A DNA stretch of 64,000 nt from Sphingomonas sp. Leaf242 (lineage in GTDB: Bacteria; Pseudomonadota; Alphaproteobacteria; Sphingomonadales; Sphingomonadaceae). The translations under genes were made by a program, and so were the position numbers. Below are positions 8,068 through 16,861 of this stretch, one piece after another. How positions within the stretch are numbered: position 1 is the stretch's first letter; the number at the start of each line of letters is the position of its first letter. A model generated the notes under the pieces. The model had not been told where the DNA came from. It did no database searches and worked only from the letters and a program-made list of their open reading frames with translations. The stretch lies in contig NZ_LMLW01000001.1 in assembly GCF_001422045.1 (NCBI RefSeq), positions 752,972 through 816,971 on the forward strand, in the 5' to 3' direction.

Positions 8068-10377
8068 ATGGACGATTTGCTAGAGGACTTCATTGCCGAG
8101 ACGCGCGAAACGCTGGAGGCGATCTCCGGCGAGATCGTCGCGTGGGAATCGGACCCCGCCGATCGCGCCCGGCTCGATTCGATCTTTCGCTTCGTCCACA
8201 CCGTCAAGGGCAGCTGCGGGTTCCTCGATCTGCCGCGGCTCGGTCGCCTCAGCCACGCGGCGGAGGACGTCCTGGCGGCGGTACGCGATGGATCGCGCGT
8301 TCCCGACACGGCGATGGTCAACGCGGTACTCGCGATCGTCGACCGGATCGGCGAACTAGTCGAGGCGATCGATGCCGGCGCGTCGCTCGACGATACCAGC
8401 GAAAGCCTGCTGATCGCCGCGCTCGCACCGGACGCCAAACCGCTGGTGCATGTGGCCAGCGCACCGCAAAGCCGCGCCGCGAGCCGGAGCGTTCGCCTGA
8501 ACGTCGATCTGCTCGATCACATGATGAGCGGCATGTCCGAGATGGTGCTGGCACGCAACGAGCTCGCCCGACGGTTGCGGGACAGCGAGAGCAGCGTCGA
8601 TCCGCAGGTCGAGGCCGCGCTCGAACGCCTGTCGCTGACGGTGGCCGACATGCGCGATACGGTCACCCGGACGCGCATGCAGAAGGTCGACGCGCTGTTC
8701 TCCGCGTTGCCGCGCATGGTCCGCGACACGAGCGCGGAACTGGGCAAGGTGGTCAATCTCGTCATCGAAGGTGCCGACGTCGAGCTCGACCGCGAGATGA
8801 TCGAATTGATGCGCGATCCGCTGGTCCACATCGTCCGCAATGCGATCGACCACGGCATCGAGGCGCCGGGGATGCGCCGCGCCGCGGGCAAGCCGGAAAC
8901 CGGCCGTCTGGTGGTGTCCGCACGACAGTCCGGCAACCAGATCCTGATCGAGATCGCCGACGACGGACGCGGCATCGACGTCGCGCGGATCGTCGCCAAA
9001 GCGGAGCAGCAGAAGCTGTATTCGGCAGCCGAACTCGCAGCGATGAGCGATGCCGCCAGGCTCGACCTGATTTTTGCGGCCGGGCTATCGAGCCGCGACG
9101 AAGTGACCGCCATCTCGGGCCGCGGCGTGGGCATGGACGTGGTCCGCGCGAACATCGACCAGATCGGCGGCCGGATCGCCCTGACCAACGATCCCGGCCA
9201 TGGGCTGCGGATCGTCGTTCATGTGCCGCTGACGTTGTCGATCCTTTCGACGATCGTCATCGGCGTCGGTACGCAGCGGTTCGCGATTCCGCGCCAGTCG
9301 ATCGAGGAGATCGTGACGGTCCGCGGGGATCAGGTTCGGATCGAGACGATCGGCGACGCGGCCGCCGTCACCGTGCGCGGACGTCGCATGCCGATGGTGG
9401 CGCTCGCATCGCTGTTCGGACTACGGGCTGGCCGGCCGCCGACGCTGGTCATCGTTTCGACCCGTGAGGGGGAGTATGCGCTCGGGGTCGACAGCGTCGT
9501 CGATACCGAAGAACTGGTGGTGAAGCCGGCGTCGCCCGCGGTGATGGCAACCGGCGTCTATGCGGGCAAGACGCTTCCCGACAACGGTCTGCCGATGCTG
9601 CTGCTCGACACGTCGGGCATTGCCGCGGTCGCAGGGCTGCGGTTCGCGCCGACCCTGGCAAACCATGCGGCGGCGGAAGAAGCGGTCGTGCCGGGCATTC
9701 CCGCCTTGTTGTTTGACGATCTGGACGGTCAGCGGCGCGCGATCGCGCTTGCGGTGATCGACCGGGTCGAAGTCGTCCCGACCGACGCGATCCGGTGGAG
9801 CGGCGGCGCCATGCGACTGTCGGTCGGCGGCGCCCTCGTCCCGCTCTACGCGGTCGGCGAGTTCGGCGGCCGTGCCGACGTGTCCGTGTTGCGGCTTACC
9901 GATGGCGAGAGCGAAATGGCGTACGCGATCACCGACGCGATCGAGATCGTCGAATTGCCGGCGGAGGTCGCCCCGGCGCGCCAGGCGATTCCCGGGGGTG
10001 GCGGACCGATCGCGGGGGTCGTGCTGATCGACGGCGAGCCGGTCGAACTGGTCGACCCGCATGCGTTGTTCGCCGGCGAACCGATGAAGGCAGCGGCGCC
10101 GCCGGTCTGCCTGTTGCAGGTCGACGGGTCGGGCTGGATGGAGACGTTCCTCAAACCCGCGCTGGAGGCATCGGGCTATCGCTGCGTCACGGCACTCGCA
10201 GCGGGAGAAACCGCGGCGGTCGCGTTGGCGATGGAGGACGCGCCGATCCGCGAGACCGCAGCGCCGGTGGTCATGCTCCGACGCTTCCGCACTGCCGAAG
10301 GCGACGATGATGGCAGCATCTATCGGTACGATCGGCCCGCGCTGATCGCGGCGATTGCGGCACGGAGAGCGCAATGA
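8068..10377 (+). CDS. cheA: Chemotaxis histidine kinase CheA, unusual architecture
   Basis: Sensor kinase of the chemotaxis core. An N-terminal HPt domain (FRFVHTVKGSCGF, His about 44) leads almost directly into the dimerisation domain (about 130-200). The ATPase domain follows, with an N-box (HIVRNAIDHGIE), DDGRGID and GRGVGMDVVRANI. Next comes a CheW-like P5 domain (about 385-530). The CheY-binding P2 domain is not evident. After P5 there is a second, weaker CheW-like segment (about 540-670) and a receiver-like tail (about 670-769) without recognisable phospho-acceptor residues. The ATG at 8068 is preferred to a GTG at 8050 because MDDLLEDFIAETRE is the usual CheA beginning. It overlaps cheW by 4 bp. 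Confidence 0.93.
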   Translation: MDDLLEDFIAETRETLEAISGEIVAWESDPADRARLDSIFRFVHTVKGSCGFLDLPRLGRLSHAAEDVLAAVRDGSRVPDTAMVNAVLAIVDRIGELVEAIDAGASLDDTSESLLIAALAPDAKPLVHVASAPQSRAASRSVRLNVDLLDHMMSGMSEMVLARNELARRLRDSESSVDPQVEAALERLSLTVADMRDTVTRTRMQKVDALFSALPRMVRDTSAELGKVVNLVIEGADVELDREMIELMRDPLVHIVRNAIDHGIEAPGMRRAAGKPETGRLVVSARQSGNQILIEIADDGRGIDVARIVAKAEQQKLYSAAELAAMSDAARLDLIFAAGLSSRDEVTAISGRGVGMDVVRANIDQIGGRIALTNDPGHGLRIVVHVPLTLSILSTIVIGVGTQRFAIPRQSIEEIVTVRGDQVRIETIGDAAAVTVRGRRMPMVALASLFGLRAGRPPTLVIVSTREGEYALGVDSVVDTEELVVKPASPAVMATGVYAGKTLPDNGLPMLLLDTSGIAAVAGLRFAPTLANHAAAEEAVVPGIPALLFDDLDGQRRAIALAVIDRVEVVPTDAIRWSGGAMRLSVGGALVPLYAVGEFGGRADVSVLRLTDGESEMAYAITDAIEIVELPAEVAPARQAIPGGGGPIAGVVLIDGEPVELVDPHALFAGEPMKAAAPPVCLLQVDGSGWMETFLKPALEASGYRCVTALAAGETAAVALAMEDAPIRETAAPVVMLRRFRTAEGDDDGSIYRYDRPALIAAIAARRAQ

Positions 10378-10802
10378 GCGATCTGTTCCTGGTCGCGCAT
10401 ATCGCGGGTCGCGGCGTCGCGATCGATGCGGCGCAGGTCGATTCGGTGGTCGATATCGGCGATATCGTTGCGGTGCCGCGGGCCGGCACGTTCGTCCGCG
10501 GTTTGGCTGCGCTGCGTAGCCGGGTCGTCACGGTGATCGACACCGGCACTGCGCTCGGGCTGGCGCCGACGCCCGATACTGCGCGACGCGCGGTCATCAC
10601 GATGGTCGAGGGGCATCACTACGCGATCCTGGTCGACTCGGTCGAAGATGTTGCACCGTTCCAGCGACTCGCTCTGTCGCCGGGTCTGGCATTGCAGCAC
10701 GGCTGGGCCACGGCGGGGACGGGGATCGTCGAGCGCGATGGCGAACCGTTGCTGATCGTCGATCTGGCCGCGCTCATCCCCGCGTCCACGCTGGTGGCGT
10801 GA
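10374..10802 (+). CDS. cheW: Chemotaxis coupling protein CheW
   Basis: A 142-residue CheW-domain protein that links receptors to CheA. It starts with the beta strand FLVAHIAGRGVAIDAAQVDSV and contains VRGLAALRSRVVTVIDTGTALGL, the typical CheW core followed by the second barrel. The start codon overlaps the cheA stop (ATGA), so the two are likely made in fixed ratio. No methyl-accepting receptor gene is present in the window, so the receptors it couples lie elsewhere. Confidence 0.9.
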   Translation: MSDLFLVAHIAGRGVAIDAAQVDSVVDIGDIVAVPRAGTFVRGLAALRSRVVTVIDTGTALGLAPTPDTARRAVITMVEGHHYAILVDSVEDVAPFQRLALSPGLALQHGWATAGTGIVERDGEPLLIVDLAALIPASTLVA

Positions 10803-10905
10803 GCCAGCGGCGTGACGGGAAAAAGCGGTTGATCCGCTACCCTTAACCCGCCGCTTACGGTTTGCGGGCTATCATCACCCCAACGATTTCCCCGGAAGGC
10901 TTTTG

Positions 10906-11271
10906 ATGAAGACCTGTCTTGTCGTCGACGATTCGAAGGTGATCCGAAAGGTCGCCCGTCACATCCTCGAGACGCTCGAGTTCACCGTCACCGAAGCGTG
11001 CGACGGCCGCGAGGCGCTGCAGGCCTGCATGGCATCGGTGCCCGACGTGATCCTGCTCGACTGGAACATGCCGGTCATGAACGGCATGGATTTCCTGCGT
11101 GCGCTGCGCGAAGCCGACGTCCCGCGTCGTCCGAAGGTCGTGTTCTGCACCACCGAAAACGGCATGGCCTATATCCGCGCCGCGATCGAAGCCGGCGCGG
11201 ACGAATACGTCATGAAGCCGTTCGACCGTGACACGCTCGAATCGAAGCTCCAGATCGTCGGCATGGCCTGA
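10906..11271 (+). CDS. cheY: Chemotaxis response regulator CheY
   Basis: A 121-residue stand-alone receiver domain. The acidic pocket is D8/D9 (VVDDSKV), the phospho-acceptor is D52 (LLDWNMPVMNG), the switch Thr lies in FCTTENG and the conserved lysine is K104 (YVMKPFD). There is no output domain, as expected for CheY. The ATG at 10906 is preferred over the TTG immediately before it. GGAAGG lies upstream. The roughly 100-bp gap after cheW holds a TTAA-N8-TTAC sequence that only loosely resembles a CtrA site. Confidence 0.93.
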   Translation: MKTCLVVDDSKVIRKVARHILETLEFTVTEACDGREALQACMASVPDVILLDWNMPVMNGMDFLRALREADVPRRPKVVFCTTENGMAYIRAAIEAGADEYVMKPFDRDTLESKLQIVGMA

Positions 11272-11284
11272 TCCGAGCGATTCG

Positions 11285-12445
11285 ATGACGGCTCGGCCTC
11301 ATCCCTCTGCACGGCGCATCGCGGACGTTTCTACCGATACGACACGCGTGTTGATCGTCGACGATTCGGTCGTCGCGCGCGCTGTGATCGCGCGGCTGAT
11401 CGATGCAAGCGATCGGTTTTCGGTGGTCGGCGCAGTCGGCAATGTCGGGGCCGCGCTGGAGTTCCTCGCGCGGGCGACGGTCGACTTTATCCTGCTGGAT
11501 ATCGAGATGCCGGGCATCGACGGACTGACGGCGTTGCCCGATCTGATCGCGGCGGGGGATGGCGCGAAGGTTATCATCGTGTCGTCGTCGGTCGATGATG
11601 GGGGCGCGGCGACCGTTCACGCGCTCGCGATGGGGGCCGCGGAAACGCTCGTCAAACCGACCGCGAGCGAATTGTCGGCGCGGTTCGGCGCGGTGCTTGT
11701 CGCCAAGCTGGAAAAGCTTTGCGAGCATCCGGGACAGTTGCCGCCGGCACTCGTCGTTCGATCGACGCCATCGCCACTTCCCGGATCGTATTCCCCCATC
11801 ACCCAGCCTCCTGTCTCGCGCTCTATAGGCGTGCAGACGACGCCATTGGTTCGCCGCGCGACCGGCGACGATTACGACATCGTCGCGATCGGGGCATCGA
11901 CCGGCGGCATTCATGCCTTGAGCCGAATGTTTCGCGAACTGCCGAGCGGCTTTCGTCTGCCGATCGTCATCACCCAGCACCTGCCGGCATCGTTCATGCC
12001 GTATTTCGCTGCGCAGATGGCTCTGTTGTCGGGGCGGGTCTGCGAAGTCGCTGTCGACCGGTTGCGGATACGCCCGGGCCGCATCGTCGTCGCGCCCGGC
12101 GACGCGCATCTCAAATGCGTCAGGCTCAGCGATGGCGGGGCGGCGTTTCGCCTGACGCACGAGGCCGTCGCAAGCGGGTGCATGCCGTCGGTCGACCCGA
12201 TGCTGGCGTCGCTGGCCGATGTCTATGGCGCACGGGTCATGGCGGTCGTGTTGAGCGGCATGGGTCGCGACGGGGCCGAAGGCGCGCGCCGCGTCCATGA
12301 TGCGGGCGGTTGCGTCGTCGCGCAGGATCAGGAGACGTCCGTGGTGTGGGGCATGCCCGGCGCCGTGGTGGGATCGGGCGTTGCCGACGCGGTATTGGCG
12401 CCCGACGCGATCGGTCGCCTCGTCGCATCGCGACGGCGCGCATGA
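11285..12445 (+). CDS. cheB: Chemotaxis response regulator protein-glutamate methylesterase CheB
   Basis: Demethylates (and may deamidate) chemoreceptor glutamates. The 386-residue protein has an N-terminal receiver (VLIVDDSVVARAV, phospho-acceptor near D72 in LLDIEMPGIDG). A linker leads to the methylesterase domain with IGASTGGIHAL (catalytic Ser), TQHLPASFMPYFA (His) and VLSGMGRDGAEGARRV (Asp). The ATG at 11285 gives a normal start before the receiver; the longer frame back to 11228 overlaps cheY. The stop overlaps the cheR start by 4 bp. Confidence 0.94.
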   Translation: MTARPHPSARRIADVSTDTTRVLIVDDSVVARAVIARLIDASDRFSVVGAVGNVGAALEFLARATVDFILLDIEMPGIDGLTALPDLIAAGDGAKVIIVSSSVDDGGAATVHALAMGAAETLVKPTASELSARFGAVLVAKLEKLCEHPGQLPPALVVRSTPSPLPGSYSPITQPPVSRSIGVQTTPLVRRATGDDYDIVAIGASTGGIHALSRMFRELPSGFRLPIVITQHLPASFMPYFAAQMALLSGRVCEVAVDRLRIRPGRIVVAPGDAHLKCVRLSDGGAAFRLTHEAVASGCMPSVDPMLASLADVYGARVMAVVLSGMGRDGAEGARRVHDAGGCVVAQDQETSVVWGMPGAVVGSGVADAVLAPDAIGRLVASRRRA

Positions 12446-13299
12446 CCCATGCGGCACTCCCCGCGTCGCTCCCTACGTCGGTCGCCTCGCCGACCGCGGT
12501 CAGCGTTCTCACCGCATTGCTGGAGGCGCGGACCGGGCAGCAGATCGCCGCCTATCGATCATGGCGCCTCGATACGGCGCTGAAACCGCTGTTGCGCGAC
12601 CAGAAGCTGGATACGCTCGATCAGTTGGTGACCCAGTTGCTCAACGGAAGCGACCGGCTGATCGGCGACCGGATCGTCGATGCGCTGGTCAATCAGGAAA
12701 CCTCGTTCTTTCGCGATGCGCACATTTTCGAAACGATCGTCGAGGCGATCGCCGTTGCTGAAAGCACGGGTCAGCGTGCGCGGATCTGGTGTGCGGGCTG
12801 TTCGACCGGTCAGGAACCGCTGTCGCTGGCAATGCTGTTTGCGGAACGGCAGGAAACCACCGGCGCTGCGATGCCGGAAATCATCGCCACCGACGTGTCC
12901 GATGCGGCCATCGTCCGGGCACGGACGGGGCGCTTCACGCAATTCGAAATCCAGCGTGGGTTGCCGGTTCGCCGGATGGTCCGCTGGTTCGATACCACCG
13001 GGAGCGATTGGGTCGCCAAGCCGGAACTGGCCAAGGCGATCGCGTTTCGCCGGATGAACCTGGTGTCCGATCAGCCGCCGCCGGGTCGGTTCGATATCGT
13101 TCTGTGCCGGAATGTCCTGCTGTACCTGTCGAATGAGACCAAGCTTCATGTCTTTCCGAAAATCGCCGCGGCGATGCGGCCGGGCGGACTTCTGGTCATG
13201 GGCGCCGGCGAGACCGTGATCGGCCAGACCCGCGTGTTCGAACCGAGCAAGCGCTTTCGCGGATGCTACGAGACGCAAGGACCCTCAGGCCGAAGCTGA
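12442..13299 (+). CDS. cheR: Chemotaxis protein methyltransferase CheR
   Basis: A SAM-dependent methyltransferase that methylates receptor glutamates. The 285-residue protein has the N-terminal all-helical CheR domain, then the methyltransferase fold: NQETSFFRDAHIFE, the SAM-binding WCAGCSTGQEPLSLAM, EIIATDVSDAAIVRA and FDIVLCRNVLLYL. The ATG at 12442 overlaps the cheB stop (ATGA). It is the last gene of the recognisable che operon. Confidence 0.95.
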   Translation: MTHAALPASLPTSVASPTAVSVLTALLEARTGQQIAAYRSWRLDTALKPLLRDQKLDTLDQLVTQLLNGSDRLIGDRIVDALVNQETSFFRDAHIFETIVEAIAVAESTGQRARIWCAGCSTGQEPLSLAMLFAERQETTGAAMPEIIATDVSDAAIVRARTGRFTQFEIQRGLPVRRMVRWFDTTGSDWVAKPELAKAIAFRRMNLVSDQPPPGRFDIVLCRNVLLYLSNETKLHVFPKIAAAMRPGGLLVMGAGETVIGQTRVFEPSKRFRGCYETQGPSGRS

Positions 13300-13461
13300 C
13301 GGCATCTACAGTGCGCTAACCGCGCTGATCGGTATCCGCCGCAGCCTATTACTTCGGCAACCCGTTGACGCTACTGATGTCGTTGGGCAGTGGTCGGGCG
13401 GTACACGGCGTCGCGGCGCCCTCTGTGCCACGCGTGCAGAACGGCTCGAAGGGAAGCTGGT

Positions 13462-14151
13462 TTGAAGTTCATCGAGACGCCGTCACCCAATTTCGACGAT
13501 CGCACGCTGCCCATCACGATGATCGTGCTGCATTATACCGGCATGAAGGACGGCGCATCGGCGATCGCGCGGCTGCGCGATCCCGAGGCGAAGGTGTCGT
13601 CGCATTACCTGGTCGAAGAGGATGGCACGGTTCTGCGGATGGTCGCCGACGACCAACGCGCCTGGCACGCGGGCAAGTCGCACTGGCGGGGGATCGAGGA
13701 CGTCAATTCCGCCAGCATCGGCATCGAGATCGTCAATCCCGGTCACGAGTTCGGCTATCGCCCGTTCCCGCCCGAGCAAATCGCATCGGTCGTGGCGCTG
13801 GTCGCCGAGATCAAGGATCGCCACGAGATCACGCGCGGCAACATCGTCGGCCACTCCGATATCGCGCCGACGCGCAAACGCGACCCGGGCGAGCTGTTCC
13901 CGTGGCACGAACTGGCACGGCGGCGACTGGCATTGCCACGGCCAACCAAGAATTTGATGGATCCTGGCTGGACCGAGGGCGGCTTCTGTCTCGCGCTCGA
14001 ACGCTTCGGCTACGACGTCGAGAACCGGATGGCGGCGACGATGGCGTTTCAGCGGCGGTTTCGCCCGGAATTGGTCGATGGCGAGGTCGATGCGGAGTGC
14101 CGCTGCATTCTGCTGGCGTTGTTGCTGCCGAAACCGATGGGCGACGACTGA
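13462..14151 (+). CDS. N-acetylmuramoyl-L-alanine amidase (AmiD/AmpD type) with peptidoglycan-binding domain
   Basis: An amidase_2 domain (about 1-150) cleaves the bond between MurNAc and the stem peptide. Zinc-site residues are seen in MIVLHYTGM (His), the region around SSHYLV, and IVGHSDIAPTRKRDPG (His and Asp). A peptidoglycan-binding domain_1-like repeat follows (about 165-229). The TTG at 13462 is chosen because GGGAAG lies 5-10 bases upstream and the protein then begins at MKFIETPSPNFDDR; the frame extends further upstream without a ribosome site. The product is about 229 residues. No signal peptide is visible, so a cytoplasmic, AmpD-like recycling role is possible. Confidence 0.87.
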   Translation: MKFIETPSPNFDDRTLPITMIVLHYTGMKDGASAIARLRDPEAKVSSHYLVEEDGTVLRMVADDQRAWHAGKSHWRGIEDVNSASIGIEIVNPGHEFGYRPFPPEQIASVVALVAEIKDRHEITRGNIVGHSDIAPTRKRDPGELFPWHELARRRLALPRPTKNLMDPGWTEGGFCLALERFGYDVENRMAATMAFQRRFRPELVDGEVDAECRCILLALLLPKPMGDD

Positions 14152-14158
14152 CGTCTTT

Positions 14159-14269
14159 CTCCCCTCCCTGAAAGGGAGGGGCAGGGGGTGGGTCGGTTTC
14201 CACATCATGCCAGGGTTGCTACTAAAACCGGCCAACCCACCCCCGACCCCTCCCTTTCAGGGAGGGGAG
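14159..14269. repeat. Palindromic repeat family D
   Basis: Second copy of the CTCCCCTCCCTGAAAGGGAGG element: a left arm at 14159-14190 and a complementary right arm ending at 14269, with a unique centre. It separates the amidase gene from rnpB. Confidence 0.85.
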
Positions 14270-14347
14270 CGCGTCGCGCGTGTCGGAGAGCTTTTTGGCC
14301 ACGAAAACGGTGGTGCATCGCCCGCACTCACGCTAGGGCTCGCGTCG

Positions 14348-14728
14348 CCAGAGGGTCGGGCGGCCGCGGGTGTTTTCGGACACGCGAGGAAAGTCCGGGC
14401 TCCGCGAAACGACGGTGCCGGGTAACGCCCGGCGAGGGTGACCTCAGGGAAAGTGCCACAGAGAGCAGACGGCCAACCCTCGGCTTCGGTCGGGGCGGTC
14501 AGAGTGAAAGGGTGCGGTAAGAGCGCACCGCGCGCCTGGTAACAGGGGCGGCACGGCAAACCCCACCGGGAGCAAGATCGAATAGGGGTGGCACATGGGC
14601 TTCGTTTCAGCTCGTCACCCGGGTTGATTGCTTGAGGCGGCGGGTAACCGTCGTCCTAGAGGAATGGTCGCCTAACTTCCGTATCGAAGGATCGGAAATG
14701 GACAGAACCCGGCTTACAGACCCTCTGG
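14348..14728 (+). ncRNA. rnpB: RNase P RNA (class A)
   Basis: Catalytic RNA that matures tRNA 5' ends. CCAGAGGGTC at 14348-14357 pairs with GACCCTCTGG at 14719-14728 to close helix P1. Conserved core blocks are visible in order: GAGGAAAGTCCGGGCTCC (CR-I) near 14390, ACAGAGAGCAGACGGCC, GGTAAGAGCGCACCG, GGCAAACCCCACCGGGAGCAAG (CR-IV) and the terminal ACAGAACCCGGCTTACAGAC (CR-V). The length of about 380 nt fits type A RNase P RNA. No protein is encoded here; open frames across it are accidental. Confidence 0.96.
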
Positions 14729-14791
14729 CATCCTTTCCCGAACCGTAGCAGACTGCGCGCAAATGATGCGGGGTGCGACGTGGGGGAAGTG

Positions 14792-16816
14792 ATGCGGATC
14801 AAGACGATCGCGCTGTTGGGTGCAGGTGTGTTGACGATGTCGGGCGAGCTTGAGCCGGCAGGCGCCCAGACCCCGCCGCAGTCGACGACTACGGTTCAGC
14901 AAGATTTCGACGCAGCGACAGCGTTGGATGCGAAGCCTGATCGCGCGGCCTCTCTTGCAGCGTGGGAAAAACTGGAAGCGCGAACCAAGGCCGGGTCGCG
15001 CAGTCGCGGCATCGTACTGGTCCGCAAGGCGCCGACGCTGTTCGCGCTGAACCGCGCCGACGAGTCGGTGAAGGCCGCACGCGCAGGGCTCGCCTTGCTT
15101 CCGGCGGACGACGCCAGTCTCGCGGAGGATCGGACGCGCGCGTTCCTCATCCTCGGCCAGGTCGCGACCGACACGCTCGATTACGCGGGCGCCGTGACCG
15201 CGCTGCAACAGGCAGAGGCGAGTGCCATCACCACGGGGGACAAGCTGGGCGCGATGCTGGCGTTGGCGACCGCGCAGATTTTCATAGATCCCACTGCGGC
15301 AGCCGCCACTTTGGCACGAAGCGACACGCTGATCGCCAAGTCGAAGCTCGAGAAGAGCGTAGCCGCGCGGTTCGCACGCGAGCGGACCCTCCTGAAACTC
15401 AATACTGGCGATATCGCCGGCGCCCGTGCGAGCGCGTTGCAGGCGATCAGGCTTCTCGGCGGCCTCGAAACGGACAAGGTCGATATCATGGACGCCTCGG
15501 CACGGTCCGACGCCGCGATTGCGTTCCTGCTGGGGGGCAACGCGGAAGAGGCACGGCGGTACATGGCCTATACCGGTGCAGGACGCATGGTGAAAGGTTC
15601 GTTCGATCCCGCGGCGGAGATGCGCTCGCCGGATTGCGGCGGCGATGCCGGTCTCAAGCCGCAGGACGTCGCGGTGGTCGAGTTCAACATCGCATCCGAC
15701 GGCACGATCGACCAAGCGGTGCCGATCTATGCCGCGGGTGGCGGTCAGGTCGCGCTGGAGTTCGCGCGTGCGGTCAAGGGTTGGTCGTGGCCTGCCGAAA
15801 AGGTTCAGGCGATTCCGGCGTTCTATCGCTATCACGTGCGGGTCGAGATGCGCTGTTCGACCGCGTTCCAGCGTCCGTCGATCGGCGACGGGTTGGACGG
15901 TGTGTTGGAGCAATGGCTCTCCAGCAAGGGCGTCACGGTAGCGCCCGAACCGGTAGGGCCGCAGGCGGCAGCGCTCGCGGGGCAGCGGGCCGAACTCGCT
16001 TCGGCGACGGCCCGGTCGCCTGACGGTTTGCGCACGCTCGCCGCCATCTACCGCCTGACGAGCAATCCGACCGTCGCGCGCGAAGAGCGGGCTGCACTGT
16101 ACGCACGCGCTCTGGCGATCGCGAAGGCCAATGATGCGCCCCCCAGTGCGCGACTGACCTTCGATTTGCCAGGACGCGTCGATGCGGTCACCGATATCTG
16201 GAAGCCGGGTGTCTTTGAGCGCACGTTGACTCCGATGGTATCGGAACCCGTCTATGCGAACGATCCTCAGGCGCGAGCGGCGATCCGGCTGATCATGGTC
16301 GATGGCGCCGTTGCACGGACGCGAAAGTCCGAAAAGAACGACACGGCGATCGTCACGCTTAGGCAAGTGGCGGACGACAAGGCGTTGCGGCCGAACGATC
16401 CGCTCCGCGTCGGCGCGCTGATCCGCATCGCGTCGATCGAGGAACGCAACGGTCAGATCGATGCGGCCCGCGCGACGTTCGCCTCCAGTGGCCTGACGGC
16501 GAACCAGTGTGCGATCATGGATGCACCACCCAAGATGGTATCCAAGCCCGGATCGGAAGCGTTCCCGATGGAAGCCCAGCGATGGGGTTTCGAAGGCTGG
16601 ACCCAGGTTCAGTACGACATCGGCGCGGACGGCAACGTCGTCAACCAGCGCGCGCTGTTGAGCTATCCGCCGTTCATCTTCTCCGAAGCGGGGACCAAAT
16701 TCTTCACGATGGCGAAATATGCCAAGACTTATCGGCCCGACGGCGGCCTCGGTTGTGGTGCGACGACGAGCCGCATCAAGTTTCTGCTGCCGGAATCGGC
16801 GCGGCGTGGATTGTGA
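14792..16816 (+). CDS. Secreted protein with two TonB-C-like domains, unknown function
   Basis: A 674-residue protein with a signal peptide (MRIKTIALLGAGVLTMSG... cleaved near AGA-QTPP). The N-terminal half is Ala-rich and helical with tetratricopeptide-like spacing. Two segments, about 290-350 (DVAVVEFNIASDGTIDQAVP) and about 595-670 (WTQVQYDIGADGNVVNQRAL), look like TonB C-terminal or energy-transducer beta domains. It probably acts in the periplasm or outer membrane; the partner is unknown. GGGGAAG precedes the ATG at 14792; a GTG at 14780 is an alternative. It stands alone downstream of rnpB. Confidence 0.75.
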   Translation: MRIKTIALLGAGVLTMSGELEPAGAQTPPQSTTTVQQDFDAATALDAKPDRAASLAAWEKLEARTKAGSRSRGIVLVRKAPTLFALNRADESVKAARAGLALLPADDASLAEDRTRAFLILGQVATDTLDYAGAVTALQQAEASAITTGDKLGAMLALATAQIFIDPTAAAATLARSDTLIAKSKLEKSVAARFARERTLLKLNTGDIAGARASALQAIRLLGGLETDKVDIMDASARSDAAIAFLLGGNAEEARRYMAYTGAGRMVKGSFDPAAEMRSPDCGGDAGLKPQDVAVVEFNIASDGTIDQAVPIYAAGGGQVALEFARAVKGWSWPAEKVQAIPAFYRYHVRVEMRCSTAFQRPSIGDGLDGVLEQWLSSKGVTVAPEPVGPQAAALAGQRAELASATARSPDGLRTLAAIYRLTSNPTVAREERAALYARALAIAKANDAPPSARLTFDLPGRVDAVTDIWKPGVFERTLTPMVSEPVYANDPQARAAIRLIMVDGAVARTRKSEKNDTAIVTLRQVADDKALRPNDPLRVGALIRIASIEERNGQIDAARATFASSGLTANQCAIMDAPPKMVSKPGSEAFPMEAQRWGFEGWTQVQYDIGADGNVVNQRALLSYPPFIFSEAGTKFFTMAKYAKTYRPDGGLGCGATTSRIKFLLPESARRGL

Positions 16817-16829
16817 GTTTTAGGTAACG

Positions 16830-16853
16830 CCCTCCCAACGACCGTTGGGAGGG
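16830..16853. terminator. Bidirectional hairpin
   Basis: A 10-bp perfect stem, CCCTCCCAAC (16830-16839) with GTTGGGAGGG (16844-16853), closes a GACC tetraloop. It lies between the convergent secreted-protein and carbonic anhydrase genes. A run of T is lacking. Confidence 0.6.
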
Positions 16854-16861
16854 AGCGAGCC

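Noticed and set aside
10843-10858. Second CtrA site before cheY
   Set aside because: TTAA-N8-TTAC has the wrong spacing and a mismatch, so it is weaker than the site before cheA.
14257-14559. Open frames over the RNase P RNA
   Set aside because: The region is a clear rnpB with paired ends and conserved core; coding there is accidental.
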